Positions 25,765 to 34,627 of a stretch of 64,000 nucleotides of DNA are shown piece after piece (the stretch's first letter is position 1; each line of letters starts with the position of its first letter). Source of the DNA: Cohnella sp. CFH 77786. GTDB taxonomy: Bacteria; Bacillota; Bacilli; Paenibacillales; Paenibacillaceae. A program made the translations under genes and the position numbers. Below the pieces are notes generated by a model that did no database searches, had not been told where the DNA came from, and was given only the letters and a program-made list of their open reading frames with translations. The DNA is taken from the NCBI RefSeq assembly GCF_019400745.1, contig NZ_WJIB01000020.1:1-64000 (forward strand), written 5' to 3'.

Positions 25765-26030
25765 ATCCGGATGAACGACAGCCGAGCCCCCGATCGCATC
25801 GGACAACGGATGTGGTCCTCGGCTTTTTTCTTTGCTTGGGGCTGCACTTGCTGCATCTATTGTACATTCCGGCCGTAATCGTCATCGGACTAACGCAGTG
25901 GCTTTACGTGATTCCCATGCTGATCGTCTTCCGGCGACGGAAAGGCGTCATGCAAGGACTTCTGATCGCGGCAGCTTTGACTTTCCTGTTGAATGCGGCG
26001 TGTTTCGGGATCGTCTTGTCAAACTTATAG
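25761..26030 (+). CDS. Small membrane protein of the Lgt-like/radical SAM operon
   Basis: 89 residues from the ATG at 25761, which overlaps the radical SAM stop by ATGA and follows GAGAGGA. A polar N-terminus (about 20 residues) is followed by three hydrophobic helices separated by a basic FRRRKG loop. No family is recognised. Translational coupling makes it a likely partner or membrane anchor of the preceding enzymes. Confidence 0.75.
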   Translation: MNPDERQPSPRSHRTTDVVLGFFLCLGLHLLHLLYIPAVIVIGLTQWLYVIPMLIVFRRRKGVMQGLLIAAALTFLLNAACFGIVLSNL

Positions 26031-26066
26031 GTGCGGCTTCCTCTCGAAGCGGGCACATGAAGATCA

Positions 26067-26098
26067 CCGCCGAACCCGGACCGTGTCCGGGTTCGGCG
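26067..26098. terminator. Terminator between convergent genes
   Basis: CGCCGAACCCGGA pairs with TCCGGGTTCGGCG around a short loop. The T tract is weak on both strands. Confidence 0.65.
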
Positions 26099-26101
26099 CG
26101 T

Positions 26102-26947
26102 TCACAGCTTGGCATCCAGCCAGGGAAGGATGAGCGGCAGAACCTCCGAGGCCTGCATCGCCCGCGTGTGATCGAGTCCGCCCAGAACCCGGACGTCCCA
26201 ACCGTACCCCTCGATCTCCTCTCTCCGGGTTAGGAGCGGACCGGCGATGTCCACCGCGACGTTCCCCCAACGCTCCCCGTAGTCGATTCTGTCGGCGGTT
26301 CCCGCAAAACAAAGGCGAGAGCAGGTTATTCGTGCCTGCGCCAAGCTATCGTTAAAGTCCTGCAAATCCTGATACAGGGTGACGAATTGTTGGGTCTGGG
26401 CTTGGCTCATGGTGACTTCGAAAGTGGACCAGTCGAATTCTTCCGAGGAAGAGTTTTGCGGGGGATTCGGGTTCGCCGCTGCGGAGATCGACATCTCGAG
26501 AGTCGCCGCCGTTACGCGCAGCATCTCCTTGTATGGACCGCCGATTGGAGGGAAGCCGCCCATGATGAGCGCAGATAGCCTGTCGGTCCGAAGAGCCAAT
26601 TGCATGCCGATCAGCGCGAGCCATGAGTATCCGTAATAGGCGAATCGTTCGGCACCTGCCGCGTCCGCAATGGCCAGGAGGTCTCGAACGATGTTGGCGG
26701 GCTTCAGAGTGTCGGGTTTCGGTACTTGAAGGACATGGCCTTCGTAGTCGAAAGCGATGACGCGGTACCGGTCTCTCAGACCGTCCATAAGCGTACGCCC
26801 CAGGGCGGGGTCCGCTCCCCATTTTCTCATTTCCTCGGCTTGCTGCCCCTGGAGGGGCTCCGGATTGACCGGAAGCAGAATCGCCGGTCCATCTCCCTCG
26901 GCCCTGACTCCAATCCGGCTTCCATCGTGCAATGTCGCCTCCATCAT
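26102..26947 (-). CDS. Alpha/beta hydrolase
   Basis: 281 residues from the first of two ATGs at 26947 (GGAGGAGG upstream). The frame extends further upstream, but that part shadows the PadR gene. Fold features: GPAILLPV near the start, the nucleophile elbow YYGYSWLAL, a late TADRIDYG Asp and GLDHTRAM His. The elbow is GYSWL, so the Gly normally two residues after Ser is Leu, unusual for an active hydrolase. It is coupled by ATGA overlap to the PadR regulator upstream. Substrate unknown. Confidence 0.82.
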   Translation of the reverse strand: MMEATLHDGSRIGVRAEGDGPAILLPVNPEPLQGQQAEEMRKWGADPALGRTLMDGLRDRYRVIAFDYEGHVLQVPKPDTLKPANIVRDLLAIADAAGAERFAYYGYSWLALIGMQLALRTDRLSALIMGGFPPIGGPYKEMLRVTAATLEMSISAAANPNPPQNSSSEEFDWSTFEVTMSQAQTQQFVTLYQDLQDFNDSLAQARITCSRLCFAGTADRIDYGERWGNVAVDIAGPLLTRREEIEGYGWDVRVLGGLDHTRAMQASEVLPLILPWLDAKL

Positions 26948-27522
26948 GATGGCTCTCCTCCTCCATCGGTTATCTCGTCGATAAACTTGTATTTTCCAGC
27001 GTGCAAGGATTGCAATAACTTTCGGGTAGCGGAGACCACGTACTCCATGTATCCGATCCACATACCGACCAGCTCGGGATGCTTCGAAGGATCGGACGGG
27101 ATGGGTTCCGTCGGCAGGGTTTTCAAAAAGGCGACCGATTGATTCAGGGGGATGAGGCGCTCTTCCAGAATTGATATGACATGCTGCCGGGGAAGCATCT
27201 CCATGAATGCGATCCCTGCCGCCAACTGCTGGAGATCGTTGCTCTTCAGGGCATTCTCCAGAAGAGTCTGGAATTCGGTCTTGCCTTGTTCGGTTAGCAT
27301 ATACTCCGTACGGGACGGACCGAGCTTGGCGGGGTTGCCTGAATCTGCCGGCATGATCATTCCTTGCGCTTCGAGCTTCTCCAGCGCATGGTAGATGGAA
27401 CCCGGTTTGACGCTGGTCCAAGTATCGGCACGCCAAGAGGTCAAATCTTGGTGGACACCGTAACCGTGCGTAACCCCCCTTCGAAGAATGGTTCCCAACA
27501 CAAGCAATCTTACCGTGGACAA
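26944..27522 (-). CDS. PadR-family transcriptional regulator
   Basis: 192 residues from a TTG start, 9 nt after GGAGG. The N-terminal PadR winged helix is clear (LVLGTILRRGVTHGYGVHQDL, SVKPGSIYHALEKLEAQGMI, TEYMLTEQGKTEF). A helical C-terminal dimerisation domain of about 100 residues follows, as in PadR-s2/Vir-type members. It precedes and overlaps the alpha/beta hydrolase gene, so it probably represses a two-gene operon. Confidence 0.9.
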   Translation of the reverse strand: MSTVRLLVLGTILRRGVTHGYGVHQDLTSWRADTWTSVKPGSIYHALEKLEAQGMIMPADSGNPAKLGPSRTEYMLTEQGKTEFQTLLENALKSNDLQQLAAGIAFMEMLPRQHVISILEERLIPLNQSVAFLKTLPTEPIPSDPSKHPELVGMWIGYMEYVVSATRKLLQSLHAGKYKFIDEITDGGGEPS

Positions 27523-27864
27523 TTCCGATGGCCTCCTCAGTTGGGATGGTGAGATGAGTATAATAGAGAACGGTTCATCTAGTCAAATTTGAATAGATAG
27601 GTGTATGAAAACGGTGAAAATCCGATAAACGTAAATCGAATCCGACCGCGAAAGTGGTTCTGAATCACATCATCCGCGAATCCGAATATTTCGTCGGCAT
27701 TGCGCAGACGCTTTTCGGCTTAGCGACGATCTGGCTGAACCGTATCATACGTTCGGTTCCTTTTCACAAATCATTAGGCTAATACATCTAAAGACCTATA
27801 TAAAATAATCCAATACATTGGTACATTTTTCCTTATAAAATCGATTTAAATCGAACCGTTGGAA
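27523..27864. other. Intergenic region, no intact gene
   Basis: It holds the promoters of the divergent PadR gene and of the riboswitch RNA. One plus-strand frame near 27646-27780 reads VVLNHIIRESEYFVGIAQTL and could be a gene fragment, but I recognise no family and see no start. Confidence 0.35.
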
Positions 27865-27952
27865 TAAAGGCAAACCCGTTGAAAAGCGGGGACGCAAACC
27901 TACAGGGGCTAAGGTGGACATGCAGGGTCCGCGATGCCAGCCAGTTGCCGAA
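27865..27952 (+). promoter_or_regulatory. Cyclic di-GMP-I (GEMM-I) riboswitch
   Basis: AAAGGCAAACCCGTT-GAAA-AGCGGGGACGCAAACCTACAGGGGCT, a P3 hairpin around GTGGACATGCAGGGTCCGC, then GATGCCAGCCAGTTGCC. These are the GEMM-I elements: tetraloop P2, ACGCAAA core and the closing CCAGCCAGTTGCC. GCAAAC replaces the more usual GCAAAG in the core. A terminator follows directly. It lies 420 nt before the SLH surface protein gene, so c-di-GMP should control that gene. Confidence 0.9.
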
Positions 27953-27963
27953 ACGGCGGATGA

Positions 27964-27990
27964 ACCTCCGTCGGCCAGACGGAGGTTTTC
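27964..27990 (+). terminator. Riboswitch expression-platform terminator
   Basis: CCTCCGTC-GGCCA-GACGGAGG followed by TTTTC, 15 nt after the aptamer. Confidence 0.83.
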
Positions 27991-28140
27991 GCGTTCAATA
28001 AATACACCCAGGCAGTGGCACCCGGAAGGGTTAGAGGAGGAGGAACGCGCCAACTTGGGTTGAGGAAGGGGCCAGAAAAACATCCCTAAAGGATGCCGGT
28101 CAAGCCCTCTACTTGCATAAACATCAAAGGAGTGAAAATA

Positions 28141-28197
28141 ATGACGCAACTTGTAGTGAAGGCGCCGGGGCCGGTGTTTACGGACCCGGAGGGGTAA
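28141..28197 (+). CDS. Possible leader peptide (18 codons)
   Basis: ATG at 28141 follows AAAGGAGTG with 7-nt spacing, an excellent ribosome site, and opens the 18-residue frame MTQLVVKAPGPVFTDPEG. It lies in a GC-rich, foldable leader between the riboswitch terminator and the SLH gene. GGACCC near its end can pair with GGGTCC near 28216. It could be a regulatory upstream frame; coding is unproven. Confidence 0.4.
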   Translation: MTQLVVKAPGPVFTDPEG

Positions 28198-28371
28198 ACT
28201 GCGGACTTCGATCCTGGGTCCCCCCGTTAAGCTGAGTTCATTTCATCTTCCTTTACGAGAGAGGCAGTCTGTACGAAACCAGTCCGAGCCGTCGCTGCGG
28301 AAGTTCGTTGGCATCCGTTCCCGGTTCGCCACACACGACAACGTCATAACATTTTGCGGAGGATAAAGAAC

Positions 28372-31300
28372 ATGCCAATTTCACTTCGTAAACGAAGTCA
28401 TTTCCTCAAACGCATCATTTCCGCATTGCTCAGCGGACTGCTCGCATTTTCTGTACTCGTGTCTTTGCTGACATCCCCTGACGCGGCATCCGCGGCGCCG
28501 ACAACGAAGACTGCGGTGGTTCAGAACAGTGCTGGCAATACTGCGGCCGTGCAAGGACAAGCAGTTACCAGCCAGATACCTGACTTGTATTATAATACTT
28601 CCCAGTTAACCCTTGGGAACGACACCATTGAGGTAAGACCGTACATCCAATTCGATCTTTCGTCAATACCGGCCGATGCGACCGTCGCCAACGCCACTTT
28701 GGAAATGACCTCGATCGTTTCCATGTTTAACAAAAATAACGTTAGCGCAACGGTAGCTGTTTATGGGGTTATGGGCGCCTGGAACGAAAACACGATTACG
28801 TGGAACAGCGCGCCGGCGTTTGCCCCCGATCCTGTCTCAACGCAACAGGTCAATGGTTATGCTACTGCCTCGAAAACGCAGTTTGATTTGACCGGCCTGG
28901 CGCAGCAATGGATCGATGGAAGCTTGCCGAACTATGGGATGGTGCTGCGATCCGAGCATTTCTCGTCGGGGTTTTGGAGCCGAAGATATTATCCAGACGA
29001 GAACCTGACCTTAGGACCTAAGCTGACCGTCACTTACACCGTGAATGACTTGACGGTTACGCCGCCGCAGTTGAGCCTGGTCAAGGGCGGAAGCGGAGCG
29101 CAGCTAACAGCCGGCTCTGATCATCCGAACGGCATCAAGCCCGGTGTGACGTGGACGTCCAGCGATTCATCCGTAGCGGCAGTGGACGCGAACGGGTTCG
29201 TCACGCCGGGAAATACGCCGGGAACTGCGACGGTAACCGCGACTACGGTAGACGGGCGTACGGCGGCAAGCACCGTAACTGTCCCGGCGAGCAGCAATGC
29301 GGACCTGAGCAGCCTGACGCTGTCGCAGGGGACGCTCAGCCCGGCGTTCAGCAGCGGAGTGACAGGGTATTCGGCCACAGTAGCCAATAGCGTGACGAGC
29401 GTGGATGTGGCGCCGACGACGGAGGACTTGAAAGCCGCTGGTACGGTTAACGGCAAGGTCGTCGCGAGCGGCACACCGTCAACCGTTCCTCTGAACGTGG
29501 GGAACAATATCGTGAAGGTCATCGTCACGGCTGAGGACGGGACGACGCAGAAGCTGTATACGATAACGATCTACCGCGCACCGAGCAACAGCGCCGAATT
29601 GAACGGTTTGTCCCTGTCCCGGGGGACGCTCAGTCCCGCGTTCAGCAGCGGAACGCAGCTCTACGGCGCAACTGTGGCTAACAGCGTAACGAGTGTGACG
29701 GTAACCCCGACGGTGGCGGAACCGAACGCGACCGTCACGGTGAACGGGCAGTCCGTGGCAAGCGGCAGCGCGTCTGGGGCCATCCCGCTGATCGTGGGGG
29801 ATAACCCGATCAACGTAACGGTCACGGCGCAGGACGGCGCGACGAAGAAGACGTATACGATAAAGGTAACTCGTACGGCAAGCAGCAACGCGGACTTAAC
29901 CGATTTGTCGGTGTCCGAGGGAAGCCTGGCCCCGGCATTCGGCAGCGGCGTGCAGCAGTACAGGGTCAATGTGGCGAACAACGTGACGGGCATCACGGTC
30001 ACCCCGGCGTTTGCGGATGCCAACGCGACGATAATGGTGAACGGAACGCAGGCGGCAAGCGGAACCGCTTCGCCAAACATCCCGCTGAACGTCGGGGACA
30101 ATTCAATTAACGTAACCGTAACGGCTCAGGATGGGTCGACGGCAAAGACGTACACCATCACGGTGAACCGTGCCCCGAGCGCGAACGCGAATCTGAACAA
30201 TCTGTCGCTGTCCCAAGGCGTGCTCAGTCCGGCATTCTCCAGCGGCATGACGGCCTACTCGGTGTCGGTGACGAACAGCGTATATCGCATGACGGTTACG
30301 CCTGCGGCAGCGGAGTTCAACGCGGTTGTGAAGGTGAACGGGATCCCTGTAACCAGCGGCACGGCATCGCAGGATATTCCGCTAAACGTAGGAGACAACG
30401 CCATCAACGTGACGGTGACCGCACAGGACGGCACAACGACGAAGACGTATAGCGTCAAGGTCACGCGCGCACCGAGCGCCTCAGCGGACTTGACCAACCT
30501 GGAACTGTCGGACGGCGTGCTCAGTCCGGCATTCGATATAGGGACGACCGGTTATACGGCTACAGTGGCGAACAGCGTAAACAACCTGACGGTCACTCCG
30601 CGGGCAACCGACGCGAACGCGACGATCACGGTCAACGGCATTCTGACGGCAAGCGGAACGCGTTCCTCGGCGATCCCGCTGAACGTGGGAGATAACACGA
30701 TCAACGTAATCATAACGGCACAGGACGGCACGACGACGAAAATATACACGGTAAAGGTGACCCGCGCGCCGAGCAACAGCGCCGAGCTGAGCCATTTGGC
30801 GTTGTCCGAGGGAAGCTTGAGTCCGGCCTTTGCAAGCGATGTATGGAGTTACACGTCGACCGCGGCGAGCTATGTGAAGAGCGTAAGGGTCAAGCCGTGG
30901 ACGGCCGATCCGAACGCGACGGTCACGGTCAATGGCCAACCGGTGGCAAGCGGAGCGCCGTCGGGTCTCATGGTGTTGAATCCGGGAGACAACCTGATTG
31001 ACGTGACGGTGACGGCGCAGGACGGCACGACGACCAAGACATATACGGTGAACGTAAGGCTCGAAGCGAGTACGGATGCGAATCTGATCAACCTGGCCTT
31101 GTCGAGCGGAAGCTTGAGCCCGCTCTTTGCGAGCGGGGTTCAAAGCTATAGCGCATCGGTGGCCAACGATGTCTCAAGCGTAACGGTGACTCCGACCGCA
31201 TCGGATCTGAATGCGACGCTGAGCGTGAACGGAAATGCCGTAGCGAGCGGAGGGTCCTCGCCATCGATTCCGCTGAGCATAGGCAGCAATACGATCAAGG

Positions 31301-32721
31301 TGGTCGTGACCGCGCCGGATGGCACGACGACGAAGACGTACACCGTGACGGCGACGCGCGAGCGCGTGTCTTCATCCGCCGATAGGTCTTCGACGGACTC
31401 GCCTTCCACCGGTGTCACCGGCAGCGGGGGCGCTGCGTCCGATAAAACAATAGGGATCAGCGTCATTGTGAACGGCAAGGTGTATGATCAACTCGCCACA
31501 GGCACGACAACCCAAGAGGACGGAAAAACCGTGCTTACGGTGACGGTGGATACGGCCAAACTGGCGGCGCAGCTTGCGAAAGAGGGCGGCAACCCGGTCG
31601 TCATCGTCCCGGTTGCCATGGTGAAAGCGGACAAAGTGACGGCTCTGTTGACCGGGGACGTAGTAAAAGCGATGGAGAACAGGCAGGCCGTATGGGATGT
31701 GGAGACGGTTAACGGAAACTACAAGCTGCCTGCGGCGGAAATCGGGATCGACCACTTGTCGGCGCAGCTTGGCGGTGAAGCGAAACTGTCGGACATCGTC
31801 GTTCATGTGGACATTGCGAAAAGCGACGAGGGAAAGGTCAAACTCGCGGAAAGCACGGCGGAGAAAGGAAAGTTCAGCGTTGTCGTACCGCCGGTCGATT
31901 TCACGGTAATCGCTTCGTACAACGGCAAAACAGCGGAAGTGGACAAATTTAATGCGTATGTAGAACGTGAAATCCCGCTGCCTGACGACATCAATGCAAA
32001 CAAGATTACAACCGCTGCCGTGCTTGCGGCCGACGGAACGCTCTACCATGTGCCGACCTACATTACCGTTCGCGACGGGAAGTATTACGCGGTTGTGAAC
32101 AGCCTGACGAACAGCACGTACGCCTTGATCTGGAACCCGGCGACGTTTGCGGATGCAGCAGACCATTGGTCGAAGGATGCGGTGAACGACATGGCGTCGC
32201 GTCTGATCGTGTACGGAGCCGATGAGATGAATTACAATCCGAATACGGCAATCACGCGCGCGGAGTTCGCGGCGGTTATCGTCAGGGCGCTGGGACTGAA
32301 TGACAACGGAAAAACCTCGGCTTACGGCGATGTAAAGTCCGGCGACTGGTACTACGGTGCTGTGGCGAAAGCGGAGGAATACGGCATCATTGCGGGATAC
32401 GAAGATGGAACGTTCCGCCCAATGAAGACGGTCACCCGCGAAGAAGCGATGGCGATGATCGCGCGGGCGATGAAGCTGGCGGGACTCGACACGAACGTCA
32501 GCGGCACGGAAGCGGCATCCGTACTCGCCCGGTTTGCGGATGGCGCGGCGGTACACGCTTGGGCGAAGCAAGCGGTCGCGGCCACGGTAAAGAGCGGATT
32601 GGTCCAGGGCCGGGAAGCAGGGCTGAGGCCGACGAGCGATATCACCCGAGCGGAGACGGCGGCGATCGCGCAGCGGATATTGATCAAGGCCAAGCTGATC
32701 GACAGCAGAAATTCCAAGTAA
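28372..32721 (+). CDS. S-layer-homology surface protein with cadherin-like repeats
   Basis: 1449 residues from the ATG at 28372 (GGAGG 8 nt upstream; an earlier in-frame ATG lacks a site). Order: signal peptide (to about residue 42), a DNRLRE-like beta-sandwich (about 50-225), a Big2-like Ig domain (about 230-305), seven cadherin-like beta-sandwich repeats of about 95-100 residues (each starting like NADLxxLxLSxGxLSPAF), a spacer domain, then three SLH repeats (about 1260-1440; ITRAEFAAVIVRALG, YEDGTFRPMKTVTREEAMAMI, ITRAETAAIAQRI). SLH domains bind pyruvylated wall polymers, so this is a wall-attached adhesin or matrix protein. A c-di-GMP riboswitch controls it. Confidence 0.93.
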   Translation: MPISLRKRSHFLKRIISALLSGLLAFSVLVSLLTSPDAASAAPTTKTAVVQNSAGNTAAVQGQAVTSQIPDLYYNTSQLTLGNDTIEVRPYIQFDLSSIPADATVANATLEMTSIVSMFNKNNVSATVAVYGVMGAWNENTITWNSAPAFAPDPVSTQQVNGYATASKTQFDLTGLAQQWIDGSLPNYGMVLRSEHFSSGFWSRRYYPDENLTLGPKLTVTYTVNDLTVTPPQLSLVKGGSGAQLTAGSDHPNGIKPGVTWTSSDSSVAAVDANGFVTPGNTPGTATVTATTVDGRTAASTVTVPASSNADLSSLTLSQGTLSPAFSSGVTGYSATVANSVTSVDVAPTTEDLKAAGTVNGKVVASGTPSTVPLNVGNNIVKVIVTAEDGTTQKLYTITIYRAPSNSAELNGLSLSRGTLSPAFSSGTQLYGATVANSVTSVTVTPTVAEPNATVTVNGQSVASGSASGAIPLIVGDNPINVTVTAQDGATKKTYTIKVTRTASSNADLTDLSVSEGSLAPAFGSGVQQYRVNVANNVTGITVTPAFADANATIMVNGTQAASGTASPNIPLNVGDNSINVTVTAQDGSTAKTYTITVNRAPSANANLNNLSLSQGVLSPAFSSGMTAYSVSVTNSVYRMTVTPAAAEFNAVVKVNGIPVTSGTASQDIPLNVGDNAINVTVTAQDGTTTKTYSVKVTRAPSASADLTNLELSDGVLSPAFDIGTTGYTATVANSVNNLTVTPRATDANATITVNGILTASGTRSSAIPLNVGDNTINVIITAQDGTTTKIYTVKVTRAPSNSAELSHLALSEGSLSPAFASDVWSYTSTAASYVKSVRVKPWTADPNATVTVNGQPVASGAPSGLMVLNPGDNLIDVTVTAQDGTTTKTYTVNVRLEASTDANLINLALSSGSLSPLFASGVQSYSASVANDVSSVTVTPTASDLNATLSVNGNAVASGGSSPSIPLSIGSNTIKVVVTAPDGTTTKTYTVTATRERVSSSADRSSTDSPSTGVTGSGGAASDKTIGISVIVNGKVYDQLATGTTTQEDGKTVLTVTVDTAKLAAQLAKEGGNPVVIVPVAMVKADKVTALLTGDVVKAMENRQAVWDVETVNGNYKLPAAEIGIDHLSAQLGGEAKLSDIVVHVDIAKSDEGKVKLAESTAEKGKFSVVVPPVDFTVIASYNGKTAEVDKFNAYVEREIPLPDDINANKITTAAVLAADGTLYHVPTYITVRDGKYYAVVNSLTNSTYALIWNPATFADAADHWSKDAVNDMASRLIVYGADEMNYNPNTAITRAEFAAVIVRALGLNDNGKTSAYGDVKSGDWYYGAVAKAEEYGIIAGYEDGTFRPMKTVTREEAMAMIARAMKLAGLDTNVSGTEAASVLARFADGAAVHAWAKQAVAATVKSGLVQGREAGLRPTSDITRAETAAIAQRILIKAKLIDSRNSK

Positions 32722-32730
32722 TCATGTTAC

Positions 32731-32780
32731 AGGGGTTGCCGCCGAGTAGAAATTTTGACTTGGAGGCAACCCCTCTTTTT
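32731..32780 (+). terminator. Terminator after the SLH protein gene
   Basis: Perfect stem AGGGGTTGCC / GGCAACCCCT followed by CTTTTTAT. Confidence 0.9.
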
Positions 32781-32825
32781 ATGAGCTTATTGTCGCGCGG
32801 CGGCTGTAGAATCGGCCAATGTTCT

Positions 32826-33218
32826 CTAGAAGCGTTCGAAGCAATCGTAATTCCTTTGCCGATAGATTTTGCCATCCTTGAAGTCGAAGATACAGCAGAA
32901 GTAGGCCTTGAGTTGCTGGCCGTCCTTGAAAGCGCCGAGATCCGCTCCGACAACCGCCGTCCATACCACTTCCGTTATCAGCGTATCGCCGGATTCGTAG
33001 GATTTCCGGATGTCGAACTTCTGTTCCTTAAGAAGCTTTTTCCCGTTGGGAATCCTTTGCATGAGCGTCTCATAGTTGCTTACGGTAACGTTTGGGGTGA
33101 TGAGGTTCGGAAACTCCGTTTGCTCGATCTCCGGATGCAATAGAGTCTTATAGTCGGGTTCCGATAGGCTGAACGACTCGCACAGTTCGAAAAACCTTCT
33201 GACCGTTTCCAATTTCAT
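32826..33218 (-). CDS. SnoaL/NTF2-like protein
   Basis: 130 residues from the ATG at 33218; a GTG at 33227 is an alternative and the Shine-Dalgarno (AAAGG) fits neither perfectly. The sequence has the cone-fold pattern of SnoaL-like proteins: an N-terminal helix (TVRRFFELCESF), HPEIEQTEFPN, TEVVWTAVV, and FCCIFDFKDGKIYRQRNYDCFE at the end. Members bind small molecules or act as isomerases/cyclases. No partner gene indicates its role. Confidence 0.8.
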   Translation of the reverse strand: MKLETVRRFFELCESFSLSEPDYKTLLHPEIEQTEFPNLITPNVTVSNYETLMQRIPNGKKLLKEQKFDIRKSYESGDTLITEVVWTAVVGADLGAFKDGQQLKAYFCCIFDFKDGKIYRQRNYDCFERF

Positions 33219-33327
33219 CCCAAGCACCGACCTTTCGTTCCGGGTTACCCACGAAATGAGTATACGATGCTGATATCGGGATGAATGTTACGAATTCGCA
33301 AACTCCGTTACAGATTCCGTAACGACT

Positions 33328-34203
33328 CTACGCGGTCCAGTGGACAGGACGGGTCAGAAACTGCGGCAGCTGCGTACGGGCATCGCCCTTCGCTGCGTTC
33401 AGCTGGGCCTGGGTGAGGAAGAGGCTGCCGCCCAGGTTGGCGCCCCTGATATCCGCATCCCGGAAGTCGGCCCCGATCAGGTCGGCCGTTCGGAGGTCGG
33501 CCTCCCTGAGGTCGGCGGCAATCAAATAGGCTCCTCTCAAATTGGCGAAACGGAGGTCGGCTCCCCGGAGCTTGGCGCCGATCAGATCGGCTCCCCGTCG
33601 TACGTTCTTGCGCGGCTTCGGGGGATTGCCGTCCCGCCGGCGGGCGTCTTCCCGCACGAGCTCGCTGGTTTGGAGGAGCAGGGTGTTGACCTCCGCGCGG
33701 TGCGCGGCCGCATCGAGATCCAGGAGAGAGTCGGGACCCAGTTCCGTCAGCCGCTCCGTCTTCTCAAGCGTTTGACGGAGGGCATCGTAGATCGGACGTG
33801 CGGCTTGCAGCATCAACGCTTCGTTCAAGTACCAGAGCAGCTCGTGGAGCTGACGCATGATCGGGAGCGCTTGGAACATTCGATCCGCGGTTTCCGGCGC
33901 CTGCCGCCAGTCCCGTCCGCCGAAGGTGATCTGCGACACCTTCTGCCCGGCGCCGAAGCAATCGAAAACCGTACACCCCCGGAATCCTTGTTGCCGGAGG
34001 CCGTCATGAATGCCGCAGCGGAAGTCCGAACGCAGATTCGGGCAAGGCTGCCCGGCGGCTTTGTCGATCGCGAAGTCCTCCGAAGCCGCGAAGGGCAGCG
34101 CGGCGCAGCACAAGCCGAAGCATCGCTCGCAGTCGGCCTGCAGGGTGCGGCGATAGAAGTCGGGACTCCGGTCATTCCGGTCATTTCGATCAATCTGAGG
34201 CAT
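33328..34203 (-). CDS. Cys-rich N-terminal domain plus pentapeptide-repeat protein
   Basis: 291 residues from the ATG at 34203, 9 nt after AAAGGAG. The N-terminal 90 residues carry eight Cys (25, 28, 32, 33, 54, 63, 77, 82) in a pattern CxxCxGLCC, PC, FRCxIH, GCTVFDCFGAGQKVSQ, suggesting a metal or iron-sulfur site. A helical middle follows. About 14 pentapeptide repeats (about 205-272; A(D/N)LxxADLRxAxL) form a right-handed beta helix. The combination recurs in Firmicutes and Actinobacteria as an uncharacterised family. It diverges from a small membrane protein gene. Confidence 0.85.
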   Translation of the reverse strand: MPQIDRNDRNDRSPDFYRRTLQADCERCFGLCCAALPFAASEDFAIDKAAGQPCPNLRSDFRCGIHDGLRQQGFRGCTVFDCFGAGQKVSQITFGGRDWRQAPETADRMFQALPIMRQLHELLWYLNEALMLQAARPIYDALRQTLEKTERLTELGPDSLLDLDAAAHRAEVNTLLLQTSELVREDARRRDGNPPKPRKNVRRGADLIGAKLRGADLRFANLRGAYLIAADLREADLRTADLIGADFRDADIRGANLGGSLFLTQAQLNAAKGDARTQLPQFLTRPVHWTA

Positions 34204-34306
34204 CGGGATAACTCCTTTGTTTTCGAGGGACACGTTGCGGGGAATCGTGAATGATGGATGTCGGGATAACGCATCCAACACTTCCAACGTCCGGGTGATA
34301 CGATTG

Positions 34307-34585
34307 GTGAAAACCATCGCAACGATCTTTTCCGTGATCATGCTGCTGGCAACCGCGGGATTTACCGTTTACAGCTTTACGTTTCCCTTCAAAGCAGGAC
34401 ACCCGTTGCAGGGTGTCTGGTTTGCGCTTATCTTCATAGGAAGCTCGCTTGGGATCCTGATTTCACTGTTAAGAAGACATGGCACTTTCCGCAGATGGGC
34501 TTTGATTTCAGCCGTCGGTCCTGCGTTCTTGCTGTTGTTCATGGTTCTCTATATAACGCTTGGTTACGTCCTTCTCGGGGTGTGA
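34307..34585 (+). CDS. Small membrane protein
   Basis: 92 residues from the GTG at 34307; the ribosome site is weak (GGGTGA). Three hydrophobic segments (about 5-22, 32-52, 64-88), with a basic RRHGTFRR loop. No family is recognised. Confidence 0.6.
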   Translation: MKTIATIFSVIMLLATAGFTVYSFTFPFKAGHPLQGVWFALIFIGSSLGILISLLRRHGTFRRWALISAVGPAFLLLFMVLYITLGYVLLGV

Positions 34586-34627
34586 TCCCGCCGTGGTGTC
34601 GCAGGACCTGCAATGGATGTCTTCGCG

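Noticed and set aside
26948..27436. Upstream extension of the alpha/beta hydrolase to 444 codons
   Set aside because: It overlaps the PadR gene in another frame and shows no domain. GGAGGAGG marks the start at 26947.
27796..28149. 117-codon minus-strand frame over the second riboswitch
   Set aside because: It covers the conserved aptamer and terminator on the opposite strand and has no recognisable protein.
29121..31478. Several minus-strand frames of 70-400 codons inside the SLH gene
   Set aside because: Shadows of the Thr/Val/Ala-rich repeat codons on the sense strand. Their own repeats mirror the cadherin-like units.
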